A DNA stretch of 64,000 nucleotides from Mesobacterium_A hydrothermale (GCF_035818635.1 NZ_JAYLLH010000003.1:62001-126000); one strand, 5' to 3'; shown: positions 34,762 to 44,292, numbered from the stretch's first letter. The notes: generated by a model from the sequence alone, not told the origin. A program made the numbers and translations.

Positions 34762-35895
34762 TCAGCGGAACATCGGCGGTCGGGCGTCTATCCAGGCCCC
34801 GTCGGATTCAGCCGAACCAACCGCCGCATAGACCGCCGCCATCGACCGCAATCCGTCCTCGGCCGTGGGCAACCCGTCGCGCGTCTCGCCCCGGATCGCG
34901 GCGGCCAGATCGACATAGATATTCGCCACCGCCAAGGGGAAGCCTTCGGGATGGGCAATCGCGACCCGGCTCAGCCGCGCCGCCTCGTCCGACAGGCCCG
35001 ATTCGCCCTTTTCCATGATCTGCGTGCGCCCGCCCACCGGCGTATAGAACACCTGGTTCGGTTGCTCTGACGCCCATCGCATTCCGCCGGTTTCTCCGAA
35101 GACCTGGATGTCGAACCCATGCTGCCGCCCGATGGCAACAGACGATGTCCAGAGCCGCCCAACCGTGCCGCCAGCCATACGGAAATTCACCATAGCGTCG
35201 TCTTCAAGCACCCGGCTGGAAATCGTCGAGGCAAAGTCGGCAGACACCTTATCCACCTGATCTCCTGCGATAAAACTCGCCATGTGCAGGGCGTGAATGC
35301 CGCAATCGGCAAATTGCCCCGACACACCCGCCATCGACGGATCATAGCGCCAGCGCACCCGTGGATTGTCTGCATCCGTGGCGTCACCGTGGTGCCCATG
35401 GCTGAAATTCGTGACGATCAGACGAACCTTGCCGATGCCCCCCGTGCGCACGATCTCACGCATCTCGCGCACCATCGGATAGGCCGAGTAGCAATAGTTC
35501 ACCGCGCAGATCTTGCCGCTGGCCTTGGCGACGCGCACGATCTCTTCGCCCTCTTCCACGGTCATGGTCATGGGTTTTTCGCACAACACGTTGAAGCCCG
35601 CTTCAAGGAACGCCTTGGTGATCTCGAAATGGGTCGAGTTAGGCGTTGCCACGGTGACCAGATCAACCCGGTCGTCCCGTGTGGTTTCGCCCGCCAGCAT
35701 CTCGCGCCAGTCGCCGTATGCCCTGTCCGGCGCCACGCCAAGGCTTTCGGCGTAAGCCTTGCCTTTCGCCGCATCGACGTCCATCGCCCCGGCCGCCAGG
35801 ACAAAATTCCCATCTGCCTGCGCGCCCAGACGATGCGCCGGCCCGATCTGGCTGCCTTCGCCACCGCCGATCATACCCCAGTTCAAACGTGCCAT
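34762..35895 (-). CDS. Gfo/Idh/MocA oxidoreductase, inositol-dehydrogenase-like
   Basis: A 377-residue NAD(P)-dependent dehydrogenase with the Rossmann GMIGGGEGSQIGPAHR and the EKP motif NVLCEKPMTM; the downstream catalytic region has FADCGIHALHMASF. The form of the N-terminal loop is that of relatives described as scyllo-inositol or L-glucose dehydrogenases, but the substrate is not certain. The start at 35895 has GAGAGGG. Third gene of a leftward operon, 10 bases after iolE. Confidence 0.88.
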   Translation of the reverse strand: MARLNWGMIGGGEGSQIGPAHRLGAQADGNFVLAAGAMDVDAAKGKAYAESLGVAPDRAYGDWREMLAGETTRDDRVDLVTVATPNSTHFEITKAFLEAGFNVLCEKPMTMTVEEGEEIVRVAKASGKICAVNYCYSAYPMVREMREIVRTGGIGKVRLIVTNFSHGHHGDATDADNPRVRWRYDPSMAGVSGQFADCGIHALHMASFIAGDQVDKVSADFASTISSRVLEDDAMVNFRMAGGTVGRLWTSSVAIGRQHGFDIQVFGETGGMRWASEQPNQVFYTPVGGRTQIMEKGESGLSDEAARLSRVAIAHPEGFPLAVANIYVDLAAAIRGETRDGLPTAEDGLRSMAAVYAAVGSAESDGAWIDARPPMFR

Positions 35896-35905
35896 GTGTG
35901 CCCTC

Positions 35906-36796
35906 TCAGAAGCCGATGGATTGCAGGAATTCGCGGTTTGCCCGCGCGTCGTCGATCGGAGAGCCATCAAGGGTCGGATCGCAGTCCTGCTCGACCGTGC
36001 ACCAGCCCTCGAACCCGGAGTCGAGCAGGATTTGCCGAACCGCGGTAAAATCCACGTCGCCCTTGCCAAGGTTGCAGAAGATGCCTTGCCCGCAGGCATC
36101 GTAGAACCCGGTGCCCTTGGCAATTGCTTCGGCCTTGACCACCGGGTCTATGTCTTTGAAATGCATGTATGAAATCCGGTCGATATGGCGTTTCATGAAC
36201 GCCACCGGATCGAACCCGGCATAGGAATGATGCCCGGTGTCGAAGCAGATTTTCAGGATGTCCTCAGGCACCTCGTCCAGCAGGCGCTCCAGTTCGGGTT
36301 CGAAATCCATGAACCCAGCGGCATGGGCGTGGATGCCGACGGTCAGGCCGTACTCCTCGGCCCCCAGCCTCGCGATATGGGCGATCCTGTCGCGGAATGC
36401 AGCCCATTCCTCGGCCCCCATCTGCTCGGCGGCCTCTGCCCGGCCCGCGGTCGGCGCGCGGCGCGGCGAGATCGAATCGATCAGCACCAGGTGCTGCGCG
36501 CCATGGGCCGTCAGCGCCTTGCAGGTCCGTACCGCACCATCAAGCACATCGTCCCATTGGTCGGGGTCGTGAAACGGGCGGAACACCACACCGCCGATCA
36601 ACTCCAACCCGTGCTCGTCCAGCGCCTCGGACAGGATCGCGGGGTCCTCGGGCATGAAACCAACCGGGCCCAGTTCGATGCCAGTATACCCTGCGTTTGC
36701 GCAGTCGCTCAGCACCGAGCGCCAGGTGGGATTGCGCGGGTCATTTGCAAATTCAACGCCCCACGAACAGGGCGCGTTGCCGATACGAATCGTCAT
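35906..36796 (-). CDS. iolE: Inosose dehydratase, IolE type
   Basis: TIM-barrel enzyme that dehydrates 2-keto-myo-inositol to the diketone that IolD then hydrates and cleaves. The 296-residue protein starts IRIGNAPCSWGVEF, typical of IolE, and shows the xylose-isomerase-like metal site in LVLIDS, HAHAAGFMD, CFDTGHHSYAG and MHFKDID plus the closing VEQD. Located between two dehydrogenases of the Gfo/Idh/MocA family, consistent with its use of inososes. An IolI/IolH-type isomerase role is an alternative. Confidence 0.88.
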   Translation of the reverse strand: MTIRIGNAPCSWGVEFANDPRNPTWRSVLSDCANAGYTGIELGPVGFMPEDPAILSEALDEHGLELIGGVVFRPFHDPDQWDDVLDGAVRTCKALTAHGAQHLVLIDSISPRRAPTAGRAEAAEQMGAEEWAAFRDRIAHIARLGAEEYGLTVGIHAHAAGFMDFEPELERLLDEVPEDILKICFDTGHHSYAGFDPVAFMKRHIDRISYMHFKDIDPVVKAEAIAKGTGFYDACGQGIFCNLGKGDVDFTAVRQILLDSGFEGWCTVEQDCDPTLDGSPIDDARANREFLQSIGF

Positions 36797-36809
36797 CTTC
36801 GGGTACCTT

Positions 36810-37925
36810 TCAGTCTTGCGGGACAGGCTGCCATCGGCCTGTGTCATGAGAGCGGAATGCGGCGTCGATTACCTGGCTGACGGCAAGCCCCTCGTGGAAC
36901 GTCGGCCACGCCGGTTTCCCCTCGGCAATCGCCTGAAGGAAATCGCGGGCTTCGATGATGATCTGATCCTGATACCCCGTGCCATGCCCCGGACCCTGAC
37001 AAAAGTCGAGGTAGTCGGGATGGGCCGGGCCGGTCAGGATCTTGGTAAAGCCGCGCGTCGCCTCGGGCCCTTCGGCGCGATACAAATGCACGGCGTTCTG
37101 ATCCTCTTGATCGAAACGGATCGCGCCTTTTGTTCCATGTATTTCATAGGCATATCCCATTTTCCGACCCGTCGCGATACGGCTGAAAAACAGATGCCCC
37201 ATCGCGCCCGAAGCGAAACGCACCATCATTTGCGCCTGATCGTCGTTGTCGACGGGCACCGGACCATCGGGGCCGGGGCGCTTGGTGTGGGCGGTTTCGA
37301 TACGGGCCGACACTTCGGCGATGGGTCCCATCAGGGCGCGGGCGCAGTTGATCATATGCGGCGCCAGATCGCCCATTGTGCCATTGGCCCGGCCCGTCGT
37401 GCGCCATGTGGCAGGCAGGTCCGGGTCGCCCAGGAAATCCTCGGTATGTTCGCCGCGGAACCACGTCACGTCGCCAATCGCCCCGTCCGCCAGCAACTGC
37501 CGGACGAACTGAGTCGCGGGCGTGCGCACATAGTTGAACCCGATCATGTGCACCACGTCGGCGGCTTCGGCTGCGGCCACAAGGGCCGCGGCGTCGTCAA
37601 GCGACGCACCAAGCGGCTTTTCACAGAAGACCGGCTTGCCAAGCGCAAAGGCCGCTTCGGCGATGGCGCGGTGGGTCTCCTGCGGCGAGGCGATCACCAC
37701 GGCTTCGACCTGCGGGTTCGACACCAGCACGTTCCAATCCGCCGTCGCATCGGCGAAGCCATACGCCGCCCGGTATCGCTCGGCCGAGCTGGTCGTCGAT
37801 GCGCACACCATCTCAAGCCGGGGCCGCAAAGCCGTGTTGAACACCGCACCGACAGACGCCATGGCCACGGCATGTGCCTTGCCCATGTATCCGCCACCCA
37901 CCAGACCGATTCCTATTTCTGTCAC
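36810..37925 (-). CDS. Gfo/Idh/MocA oxidoreductase, inositol-dehydrogenase-like
   Basis: A 371-residue NAD(P)-dependent dehydrogenase with GIGLVGGGYMGKAHA, the motif VFCEKPLGASLDDA and a catalytic histidine region GDLAPHMINCARAL. It differs clearly from the other two members at 34762 and 42612. The GTG start at 37925 is preceded by GGGAGGTCA. It opens the leftward operon and lies 30 bases from the LacI palindrome at 37956. Possibly specific for another inositol isomer. Confidence 0.88.
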   Translation of the reverse strand: MTEIGIGLVGGGYMGKAHAVAMASVGAVFNTALRPRLEMVCASTTSSAERYRAAYGFADATADWNVLVSNPQVEAVVIASPQETHRAIAEAAFALGKPVFCEKPLGASLDDAAALVAAAEAADVVHMIGFNYVRTPATQFVRQLLADGAIGDVTWFRGEHTEDFLGDPDLPATWRTTGRANGTMGDLAPHMINCARALMGPIAEVSARIETAHTKRPGPDGPVPVDNDDQAQMMVRFASGAMGHLFFSRIATGRKMGYAYEIHGTKGAIRFDQEDQNAVHLYRAEGPEATRGFTKILTGPAHPDYLDFCQGPGHGTGYQDQIIIEARDFLQAIAEGKPAWPTFHEGLAVSQVIDAAFRSHDTGRWQPVPQD

Positions 37926-37955
37926 GATTGACCTCCCAGCCAAGTGCAATGCCGG

Positions 37956-37971
37956 TTGCAACCGGTTGCAA
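37956..37971. promoter_or_regulatory. LacI-type operator between the two iol operons
   Basis: The 16-bp palindrome TTGCAACCGGTTGCAA, identical to the core at 33595, lies between divergent starts at 37925 and 38062. A partial third half-site (TGCAATGCCGG) overlaps its left side, so the region could bind more than one dimer. Confidence 0.9.
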
Positions 37972-38061
37972 AACTCGTATCCTGAGTCCCGAAACGACGC
38001 AACGGGCAAACAGACGGATCGTGAAAATAGGGTCCGCCAGCGCCCGGAAAAGGAGGGTCTC

Positions 38062-39933
38062 ATGGCCGAGGCAGACAGCACCATACGCCTGACGGTGGCG
38101 CAGGCAATCGTGCGCTACCTGATGAACCAGTACATCGAGATCGACGGGGTCGAAACGCGGATCTGCGGCGGCGGCTTTGGCATTTTCGGCCATGGCAATG
38201 TGCCCTGCCTGGGCGAGGCGCTCTACCCGGTTCAGGACGAAATGCCGCTGTACCGCGGCCAGAACGAACAAAGCATGGGCTTTGCCGCCGCGGCCTATGC
38301 CAAGTATCACCTGCGCCGCCGCTTCATGTTCTGCACCGCCAGCGCGGGTCCCGGCACCGCCAACCTGCTGACGGCCTCGGCGCTCGCCCATGCCAACCGT
38401 CTGCCGATGCTGATGCTGTGCGGCGACACGTTCCTCACCCGCCTGCCGGATCCGGTGCTGCAACAGCTCGAACATTTCGGGAATCCGACGTTTGGCGTGA
38501 ATGACGCGTTCAAGGCTGTGACCCGGTTCTGGGATCGCATCACGCATCCGGCCCAGATCATCCAGTCTCTGCCAGCTGCGCTGAACACCATGCTGGATCC
38601 GGCCGATTGCGGCCCGGCTTTCCTCGGGCTGCCGCAGGACGTACAGGGATGGGCCTACGATTACCCCGTCAGCTTCTTTGCAAAGCGTGTGCATCGAATC
38701 CGCCGCCAAGCCCCGGACCCGGCCGAGGTGGCGGCGGCCGCCGCGGCGCTGCGCAGCGCCAAGCGCCCGATGATCATCGCGGGCGGCGGGGTGCAGTATT
38801 CCGGCGCCGTGGCCGAACTGACCGAATTCGCTGCGCGTCATGGCATTCCGGTGGTCGAAACCATCGCGGGACGCGCCAACATGGTGGCGACCCATGATCT
38901 GAATATCGGCCCCATCGGCGTAACCGGTTCGAACAGCGCCAACATCATCGGATACGAGGCAGATGTGATCCTGGCCGTCGGCACCCGTCTGCAGGATTTC
39001 ACCACCGGGTCATGGACGGCCTTTGCCAAGGACGCCACCCTGATCGGGTTGAACGTCGGTCGCCACGATGCGACCAAGCACCTGTCCATGCCCATCGTCG
39101 GGGATGCGAAACTGGGGCTGGAGGCACTTGGCACGGCGCTCTCGGGCTACGTCGCGCCCGCTGCCTGGACCGACCGCGCGCGCGCCGAGCGCAAGGCATG
39201 GGATGCCTATGTCGCCGACAATGTCGCGCACGGGAACCGGCCGAACTCCTACGCACAGGCCATCGGCGTGGTGAATGACCTCTGCGACCCGCGTGACCGG
39301 GTCGTGGCCGCGGCGGGGGGCCTTCCGGCCGAAGTCACGGCCAACTGGCGCACGCTGGACATCGGCACCGTGGACGTCGAATTTGGCTTTTCCTGCATGG
39401 GATACGAAATCGCCGGCGGATGGGGCGCACGGATCGCACAATCCGAGGTCGAGCCCGATCAGGACACCATCGTCTTTACCGGCGACGGATCGTATCTGCT
39501 GATGAATTCTGACATCTATTCTTCTGTTCTGACGCGGAAAAAGCTGATCATCCTCGTGCTCGACAATGGCGGCTTTGCGGTGATCAACAAGCTGCAGAAC
39601 AACACCGGCAATGAAAGCTTCAACAACCTGATCGCCGATTGCCCAACCGTGCCCGAAGCCTTCGCCGTCGACTTCGAGGCCCATGCCCGGTCGATGGGCG
39701 CGGATTCGGTGACGGTCGCCAACGCTGCCGAACTGGGCGAGGCGTTCAAGCGCGCCAAGGCCGCCGACAAGACCTCGGTCATCGTGATGAAGGTCGATCC
39801 CTACGAAGGCTGGACCACGGAAGGCCACACCTGGTGGGAGGTCGGCACGGCACAGGTATCCGAAAACCCGAACGTGCGCGAAAAACACGCCGAGTGGGAG
39901 GCCGAGCGCGTCAAGCAGCGGCAGGGTGTGTGA
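38062..39933 (+). CDS. iolD: 3D-(3,5/4)-trihydroxycyclohexane-1,2-dione hydrolase
   Basis: Thiamine-diphosphate enzyme that opens the ring of the dehydrated inosose, giving 5-deoxy-glucuronate. The 623-residue protein has the N-terminal conserved stretch GGGFGIFGHGNV and YRGQNEQSMGFAAAAYAK with the ThDP glutamate, and the cofactor motif FTGDGSYLLMNSDIYSSV with LDNGGFAVINKLQ. The start at 38062 has AAAGGAGGG; longer open frame upstream is not similar. First gene of the operon iolD-iolC-iolB-iolJ-iolG. Confidence 0.96.
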   Translation: MAEADSTIRLTVAQAIVRYLMNQYIEIDGVETRICGGGFGIFGHGNVPCLGEALYPVQDEMPLYRGQNEQSMGFAAAAYAKYHLRRRFMFCTASAGPGTANLLTASALAHANRLPMLMLCGDTFLTRLPDPVLQQLEHFGNPTFGVNDAFKAVTRFWDRITHPAQIIQSLPAALNTMLDPADCGPAFLGLPQDVQGWAYDYPVSFFAKRVHRIRRQAPDPAEVAAAAAALRSAKRPMIIAGGGVQYSGAVAELTEFAARHGIPVVETIAGRANMVATHDLNIGPIGVTGSNSANIIGYEADVILAVGTRLQDFTTGSWTAFAKDATLIGLNVGRHDATKHLSMPIVGDAKLGLEALGTALSGYVAPAAWTDRARAERKAWDAYVADNVAHGNRPNSYAQAIGVVNDLCDPRDRVVAAAGGLPAEVTANWRTLDIGTVDVEFGFSCMGYEIAGGWGARIAQSEVEPDQDTIVFTGDGSYLLMNSDIYSSVLTRKKLIILVLDNGGFAVINKLQNNTGNESFNNLIADCPTVPEAFAVDFEAHARSMGADSVTVANAAELGEAFKRAKAADKTSVIVMKVDPYEGWTTEGHTWWEVGTAQVSENPNVREKHAEWEAERVKQRQGV

Positions 39934-40901
39934 TGCAACTGAACGGCAATCGCTTCATCATCATCGGGCGCGCAGGTATGGATTTCTACCCCGACCCGCC
40001 CGGCACCAAGACAGAAGCCGCGACGCAGTTTTTTGCGTGCCTTGGCGGCTCCTCGGCCAATATCGGCGTGGCGATCTGCAAACTGGGCGGATCGGCCGAT
40101 CTGGTGACCTGCGTTTCGGACGACGCGATTGGCCGCTTTGCGCTGAACCAGCTGGATTACTACGGCATTGGACGACAGCACGTGCGATCGGTCGGCGGCG
40201 AGGCGCGCAACTCGCTGGCCGTGGTGGAAACCACGATCGAGGACCACCAGTCGGTCATCTATCGCAACGGGGCCGCTGATTTCGAGATGACCGAAGCGGA
40301 TGTTGCCGCCGTCGATTACGCGCAATACGACGCGCTGATCACCACCGGCACTGTGTTTGCCGCCGAACCCTCGCGCTCGGCGGCGTTTTCCGGGTTCGAA
40401 CGGGCAAAGGCAGCCGGCCTGCCGCTCATCTTCGATATCGACTATCGCCCCTACTCCTGGCCCTCGGCAGAGGTTGCGGCCGATGTCTATTCCCGCGCAG
40501 GCGCACTGTGCGACGTGATCGTCGGCAATGACGTCGAATTCGGCTTCATGGCGGGCGACTACGACAGGGGCCTCGACAAGGCGCGTGCGCTGGTGGCAGA
40601 AGGCGCCAAGATCGCCGTCTACAAGATGGGCGAAAAGGGCGCGATCACGATCACCGCCGAAGGCGAGGTCCGTACCGGCATCTACAAGACCGAGGCGCTG
40701 AAACCCACGGGTGCCGGCGACAGTTTCATGGGCGGATTTGTCAGCGGTCTGGCCGACGGCCTGCCGATGCGCGACGCGGTGCTGCAAGGTTCTGCCGCCG
40801 CAGCCATGGTCGTCGCCCGCGTTGGCTGCGCACCTGCCATGCCAACCCGAGACGAGCTTGACGGCTTTCTGAAAACGCACGAAGGGCCCAGCGCGGCCTG
40901 A
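39933..40901 (+). CDS. iolC: 5-dehydro-2-deoxygluconokinase
   Basis: PfkB-family kinase that phosphorylates 2-deoxy-5-keto-D-gluconate. The 322 residues show CLGGSSANIGVAICKLGG near the N-terminus and the anion-hole and catalytic motif PTGAGDSFMGGF near the C-terminus. Some IolC proteins carry a C-terminal aldolase-like domain; this one does not. Its ATG overlaps the iolD stop (TGATG). Confidence 0.95.
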   Translation: MQLNGNRFIIIGRAGMDFYPDPPGTKTEAATQFFACLGGSSANIGVAICKLGGSADLVTCVSDDAIGRFALNQLDYYGIGRQHVRSVGGEARNSLAVVETTIEDHQSVIYRNGAADFEMTEADVAAVDYAQYDALITTGTVFAAEPSRSAAFSGFERAKAAGLPLIFDIDYRPYSWPSAEVAADVYSRAGALCDVIVGNDVEFGFMAGDYDRGLDKARALVAEGAKIAVYKMGEKGAITITAEGEVRTGIYKTEALKPTGAGDSFMGGFVSGLADGLPMRDAVLQGSAAAAMVVARVGCAPAMPTRDELDGFLKTHEGPSAA

Positions 40902-40916
40902 GAGGAGACACATCCC

Positions 40917-41774
40917 ATGCACATCGCCCCCTATGACAACCAGAACAAGGCCATCGTCGATGTCGACGACGCCCATGTGCCGCTGACATATTTCAACATC
41001 GTCAAGCTGAAAGCGGGCGAAACATTCGACTACCGCCTTGCGGGGTACGAGACCTGCGTGGTGCCGGCCACAGGCACCGTCATGGTCGAGACCGGGGGCG
41101 AAAGCTTTGATGAGATCGGCAATCGCGGTGCGGATGTCTGGGATGGCGAGCCGGAGGGGGTCTATGTGCCAACCGACATGGGCTGTCGGGTCACGGCGCT
41201 GACCGATACCGAAACCTTTATCGCGGGTGCCAAATACGCCGAAACGCTCAAGCCCTTCGCGGTGCGCAAGGCTGAACTGGACCTGGTACAGTATGGCTCC
41301 GACGACACCAAGACCCATCGCAAGATCAAGCATATCCTCGGCGCGGGCCACCACGACCGTGTGGGGCGGCTTCTTGTCTCAGAGCTTTTCACCGTCGGGG
41401 CCGGCGGCTGGTCGGGTTTCCCCAGCCACAAGCACGACACCGATCGCCCGGCCGGCCCTGATGGCGAAATGGAAGAGACACGGCACGACGAATGCTACAA
41501 CTTCCGCTTCAAGCCCAACTACGGCTCGGGCCTGCAGATGCTTCAGCGCGAAGACAACAAACCCGGCGACGCCTATCACATCATGGACGGATCAACCGTG
41601 TTGATCGACAAGGGCTACCACCCCTGCTGCGTACTGCCAGGTTATGAAATGTATTATTTCACCATCCTTGGCGGCCTGTCGCAGCGCTCGCTCAAGCAGT
41701 ATTTCCAGCCGACCCATGCCGAACAGCTCTACACGATCCCCGGCATCATGGACATGGTGGCAAAGTTCAAGTGA
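40917..41774 (+). CDS. iolB: 5-deoxy-glucuronate isomerase, second copy
   Basis: A 285-residue cupin of the IolB family, with the metal set in SGFPSHKHDTDRPA, EETRHDECYNFRFKPNYGSG and KGYHPCCVLPGYEMYYFTILGG. It is only moderately similar to the copy at 28527, longer by 20 residues. Being inside the iolDC operon it is the likely housekeeping isomerase for myo-inositol. Its stop overlaps the next start by four bases (GTGA). Confidence 0.93.
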   Translation: MHIAPYDNQNKAIVDVDDAHVPLTYFNIVKLKAGETFDYRLAGYETCVVPATGTVMVETGGESFDEIGNRGADVWDGEPEGVYVPTDMGCRVTALTDTETFIAGAKYAETLKPFAVRKAELDLVQYGSDDTKTHRKIKHILGAGHHDRVGRLLVSELFTVGAGGWSGFPSHKHDTDRPAGPDGEMEETRHDECYNFRFKPNYGSGLQMLQREDNKPGDAYHIMDGSTVLIDKGYHPCCVLPGYEMYYFTILGGLSQRSLKQYFQPTHAEQLYTIPGIMDMVAKFK

Positions 41775-42610
41775 CCCTCGCAACGCTCTCAGATGTCCTG
41801 CAACCCGCCCTGCGCGACGGCTACGCCGTGCCGGGCCTCGTCTGCCTTGGGTGGGAAGACATGCGCGCCTATGCTCTGGCGGCGCAGGCCGAACGCGCGC
41901 CGGTGATCCTGCAAGCCGGGCCAAGCTGCCGCGAACACACGCCGCTTCCAGTCCTTGGCAAGATGATGCGCCACCTCGCCCAAAGTGTCGATGTGCCCGT
42001 CGTCGTGCATCTTGACCACGGCTACACGCTGGATGAGTGCAGGCAAGCCCTCGAAAGCGGCTTTACCTCACTGATGTTCGACGGATCGCGCCTGCCTTTG
42101 GCCGACAATATCGCCCAGACCCGCCAGATCGCCGACATGGCCCATGCCGCCGATATCTCCTGCGAGGGCGAGATCGGGTTCGTTGGCTATTCGGGGGGCG
42201 AGGCGTCGGACGGCACCGACCCGAACGAGGCGGCCATTTTTGCCCGCGACAGCGGGGTCGACGCCATGGCCATCAGCGTCGGCAACGTCCATCTGCAACA
42301 GGACCGCGAAGGCGGATTGGATGAGCCTCGTATTCATGCGATCGAGGCGGTCACAGAGGTGCCCCTGGTGATCCACGGCGGCTCGGGTGTGCCGCTGGCC
42401 CAACGGCTCGCGCTCGCGGCGGGGTCGCGAATCTGCAAGTTCAACATCGGCACCGAATTGCGGATGGCCTTTGGCGCCGCGTTGCGGGAAGCCGTCGAAA
42501 AGGATCCGACACGCTTTGATCGTGTGCAGATCCTTAAAGAAACACATGACCCGGTGATGCAAGCGGCGCGCGCCGTCATCCGTGGGGTCGGCGCGGCTGG
42601 GAGGGCCTGA
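41771..42610 (+). CDS. iolJ: Class II aldolase, 6-phospho-5-dehydro-2-deoxygluconate aldolase type
   Basis: Zinc-dependent aldolase that splits 2-deoxy-5-keto-gluconate 6-phosphate into dihydroxyacetone phosphate and malonate semialdehyde. The 279 residues match the class II FBP aldolase fold with VVVHLDHGYTLDE, CEGEIGFVGYSGGE, PLVIHGGSGVP and KFNIGTELR. It starts with GTG inside the iolB stop. Product specificity is inferred from the operon; by sequence alone it could be any FbaA/KbaY relative. Confidence 0.9.
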   Translation: MTLATLSDVLQPALRDGYAVPGLVCLGWEDMRAYALAAQAERAPVILQAGPSCREHTPLPVLGKMMRHLAQSVDVPVVVHLDHGYTLDECRQALESGFTSLMFDGSRLPLADNIAQTRQIADMAHAADISCEGEIGFVGYSGGEASDGTDPNEAAIFARDSGVDAMAISVGNVHLQQDREGGLDEPRIHAIEAVTEVPLVIHGGSGVPLAQRLALAAGSRICKFNIGTELRMAFGAALREAVEKDPTRFDRVQILKETHDPVMQAARAVIRGVGAAGRA

Positions 42611-42611
42611 C

Positions 42612-43604
42612 ATGCTGAAGATCGGACTATTGGGCTGTGGGCGCATCGGCCAGGTACACGGGCGCACCATCAAGCGCATGGAAGATGCGCGTGTCGTGGC
42701 CGTGGCCGACGCAATGGAAGCTTCGGCCACGGCCATGGCAGCCGAACTTGGCGCCGAGGTCCGGGCGGTCGATGCCATACTTCAAGCGTCCGATGTCGAT
42801 GCCGTGGTCATCGCCACCCCGACCGATACGCATTTCGATCTGATCCAGAGCGCCGCACAGGCGGGCAAGGCGATTTTCTGCGAAAAGCCGATCGACATGT
42901 CCGTCGAAAACATCCGCGTCTGTCTGGCGGTTGTCGAAGCGGCCGGCGTGCCATTCCTGACCGGGTTCAACCGCCGGTTTGATACCAATTTCGCCAGCCT
43001 GCGCGCCCGCATCGCCTCCGGTGCGATCGGCGGGGTGGAACTGGTCACGATCACCTCGCGGGATCCGTCGCCGCCCCCGCTTTCTTACATCCAACGTTCA
43101 GGCGGGCTGTTCCGGGACATGATGATCCATGACTTCGACATGGCGCGATTCCTGATGGGCGAGGAATTCGTGCGCCTGCATGCGTTCGGATCCTCGCTTG
43201 TGGATCCCGCCATCGGGCAGGCTGGCGACGTGGACACCGCCGCTGTGATCCTGACCACCTCCTCAGGCCGCATCTGCCAGATCTCAAACTCGCGCCGCGC
43301 CGCCTATGGCTACGATCAACGGATCGAGGTGCATGGCTCCGACGGGATGCTCCGGGCAGAGAACCAGTTGGAAACCACCGTCGAACTGGCCACCGCCCAG
43401 GGGTTTTCCCGCTCGCCCGCGCAGCACTTCTTTCTCGAACGCTACGAAGCCGCCTACGCCGCGGTAATGCGGGCCTTTGTCGAGGCCGCCAACGGTACCG
43501 CGCCGGCGGTTCCCGGCATCCATGACGGGTTGCAGGCGCAGATCATGGCCGATGCCGCCGCCCGATCGCTGGAAACCGGTGTTCCAGTGGACCTGCCAGG
43601 CTAG
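42612..43604 (+). CDS. iolG: Inositol 2-dehydrogenase
   Basis: NAD-dependent oxidation of myo-inositol to 2-keto-myo-inositol. The 330-residue Gfo/Idh/MocA protein has IGLLGCGRIGQVHG, IFCEKPIDMS and the catalytic MMIHDFDMARFL, the standard IolG pattern. The start at 42612 follows GGGAGGGCC and lies one base after the iolJ stop. It is the last gene of the operon and overlaps the convergent DUF3329 gene by four bases. Confidence 0.93.
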   Translation: MLKIGLLGCGRIGQVHGRTIKRMEDARVVAVADAMEASATAMAAELGAEVRAVDAILQASDVDAVVIATPTDTHFDLIQSAAQAGKAIFCEKPIDMSVENIRVCLAVVEAAGVPFLTGFNRRFDTNFASLRARIASGAIGGVELVTITSRDPSPPPLSYIQRSGGLFRDMMIHDFDMARFLMGEEFVRLHAFGSSLVDPAIGQAGDVDTAAVILTTSSGRICQISNSRRAAYGYDQRIEVHGSDGMLRAENQLETTVELATAQGFSRSPAQHFFLERYEAAYAAVMRAFVEAANGTAPAVPGIHDGLQAQIMADAAARSLETGVPVDLPG

Positions 43605-43795
43605 GAACCGTCGGGATCCGTCCAGGTCACGATCAGCTTCCACGCCAGAAATCCGCCGATCGCGGCGCAAAGGTAGGCCCAGATCTGACTGCCGTAAGAA
43701 AGCTCAACGCCCGCCCAGATGAACGAAACGGCAACCAATGCGTAGCGGCGCCATGCCGGGCGAAAAAACGGGTGCTTTGTATCCAACAGGGGCAT
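43601..43795 (-). CDS. Small membrane protein, DUF3329-like
   Basis: A 64-residue protein with two hydrophobic helices (about 19-34 and 37-57). DTKHPFFRPAWRRYALV at the N-terminus recalls DUF3329 proteins, which are short two-helix membrane proteins of unknown function. It overlaps the end of iolG by four bases. Confidence 0.7.
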   Translation of the reverse strand: MPLLDTKHPFFRPAWRRYALVAVSFIWAGVELSYGSQIWAYLCAAIGGFLAWKLIVTWTDPDGS

Positions 43796-44140
43796 CGTCA
43801 GCCTTGCGGGGTCTGTGGCGCAATAAAAGACAAATACGGCTCAATGAGCCTGGCCGCAATGCGTTGTTCCGGTGGCACACAGATACAGGCGCGCAGTCTT
43901 CACGCAACGTCACGCGGAGCTTCCACCTGTCACGGTCGTGCAGCTGCGCCCCCTTCGAAAGTGGATCCCGCTTTGTTCGGTGAACAAACGGGTAACCTGA
44001 CTGCCCCGCCAATTGCCGCGCCATCACATGACCGGCTCTGTGGTTCCCAAAATCGCACCACGCAAGGGGCATGCCAGCTGGCAGGCTGCGCAGCAGCCCG
44101 TTGGCTGGCGCATTCATTTTCATCAATTTACGAAGGGGGA
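43796..44140. other. 345-base gap without a supported gene
   Basis: Between the DUF3329 start and the 3' end of tRNA-Leu. Frames here are short and have no recognisable product or ribosome-binding site. It presumably contains the promoter of the DUF3329 gene and the 3' trailer of the tRNA. Confidence 0.5.
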
Positions 44141-44227
44141 TGGTGCGGCCGAGAAGACTCGAACTTCCACGGGAGTTACCCCACAGCGACCTCAACGCTG
44201 CGCGTCTACCAATTCCGCCACGGCCGC
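44141..44227 (-). tRNA. tRNA-Leu (anticodon GAG), CCA encoded
   Basis: An 87-base class II tRNA read on the minus strand. Acceptor GCGGCCG pairs with CGGCCGC; the anticodon stem CAGCG/CGCTG encloses the loop TTGAGGT, so the anticodon is GAG. A long variable arm and the TTCGAGT T-loop region follow, and the 3' CCA is encoded. Confidence 0.95.
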
Positions 44228-44292
44228 ACAGCCTTGACTTGGTGTGCGGCTGCTTAGCTCAAGGCCGCAAGCGCCTCAAGGGAAAAAACGTC

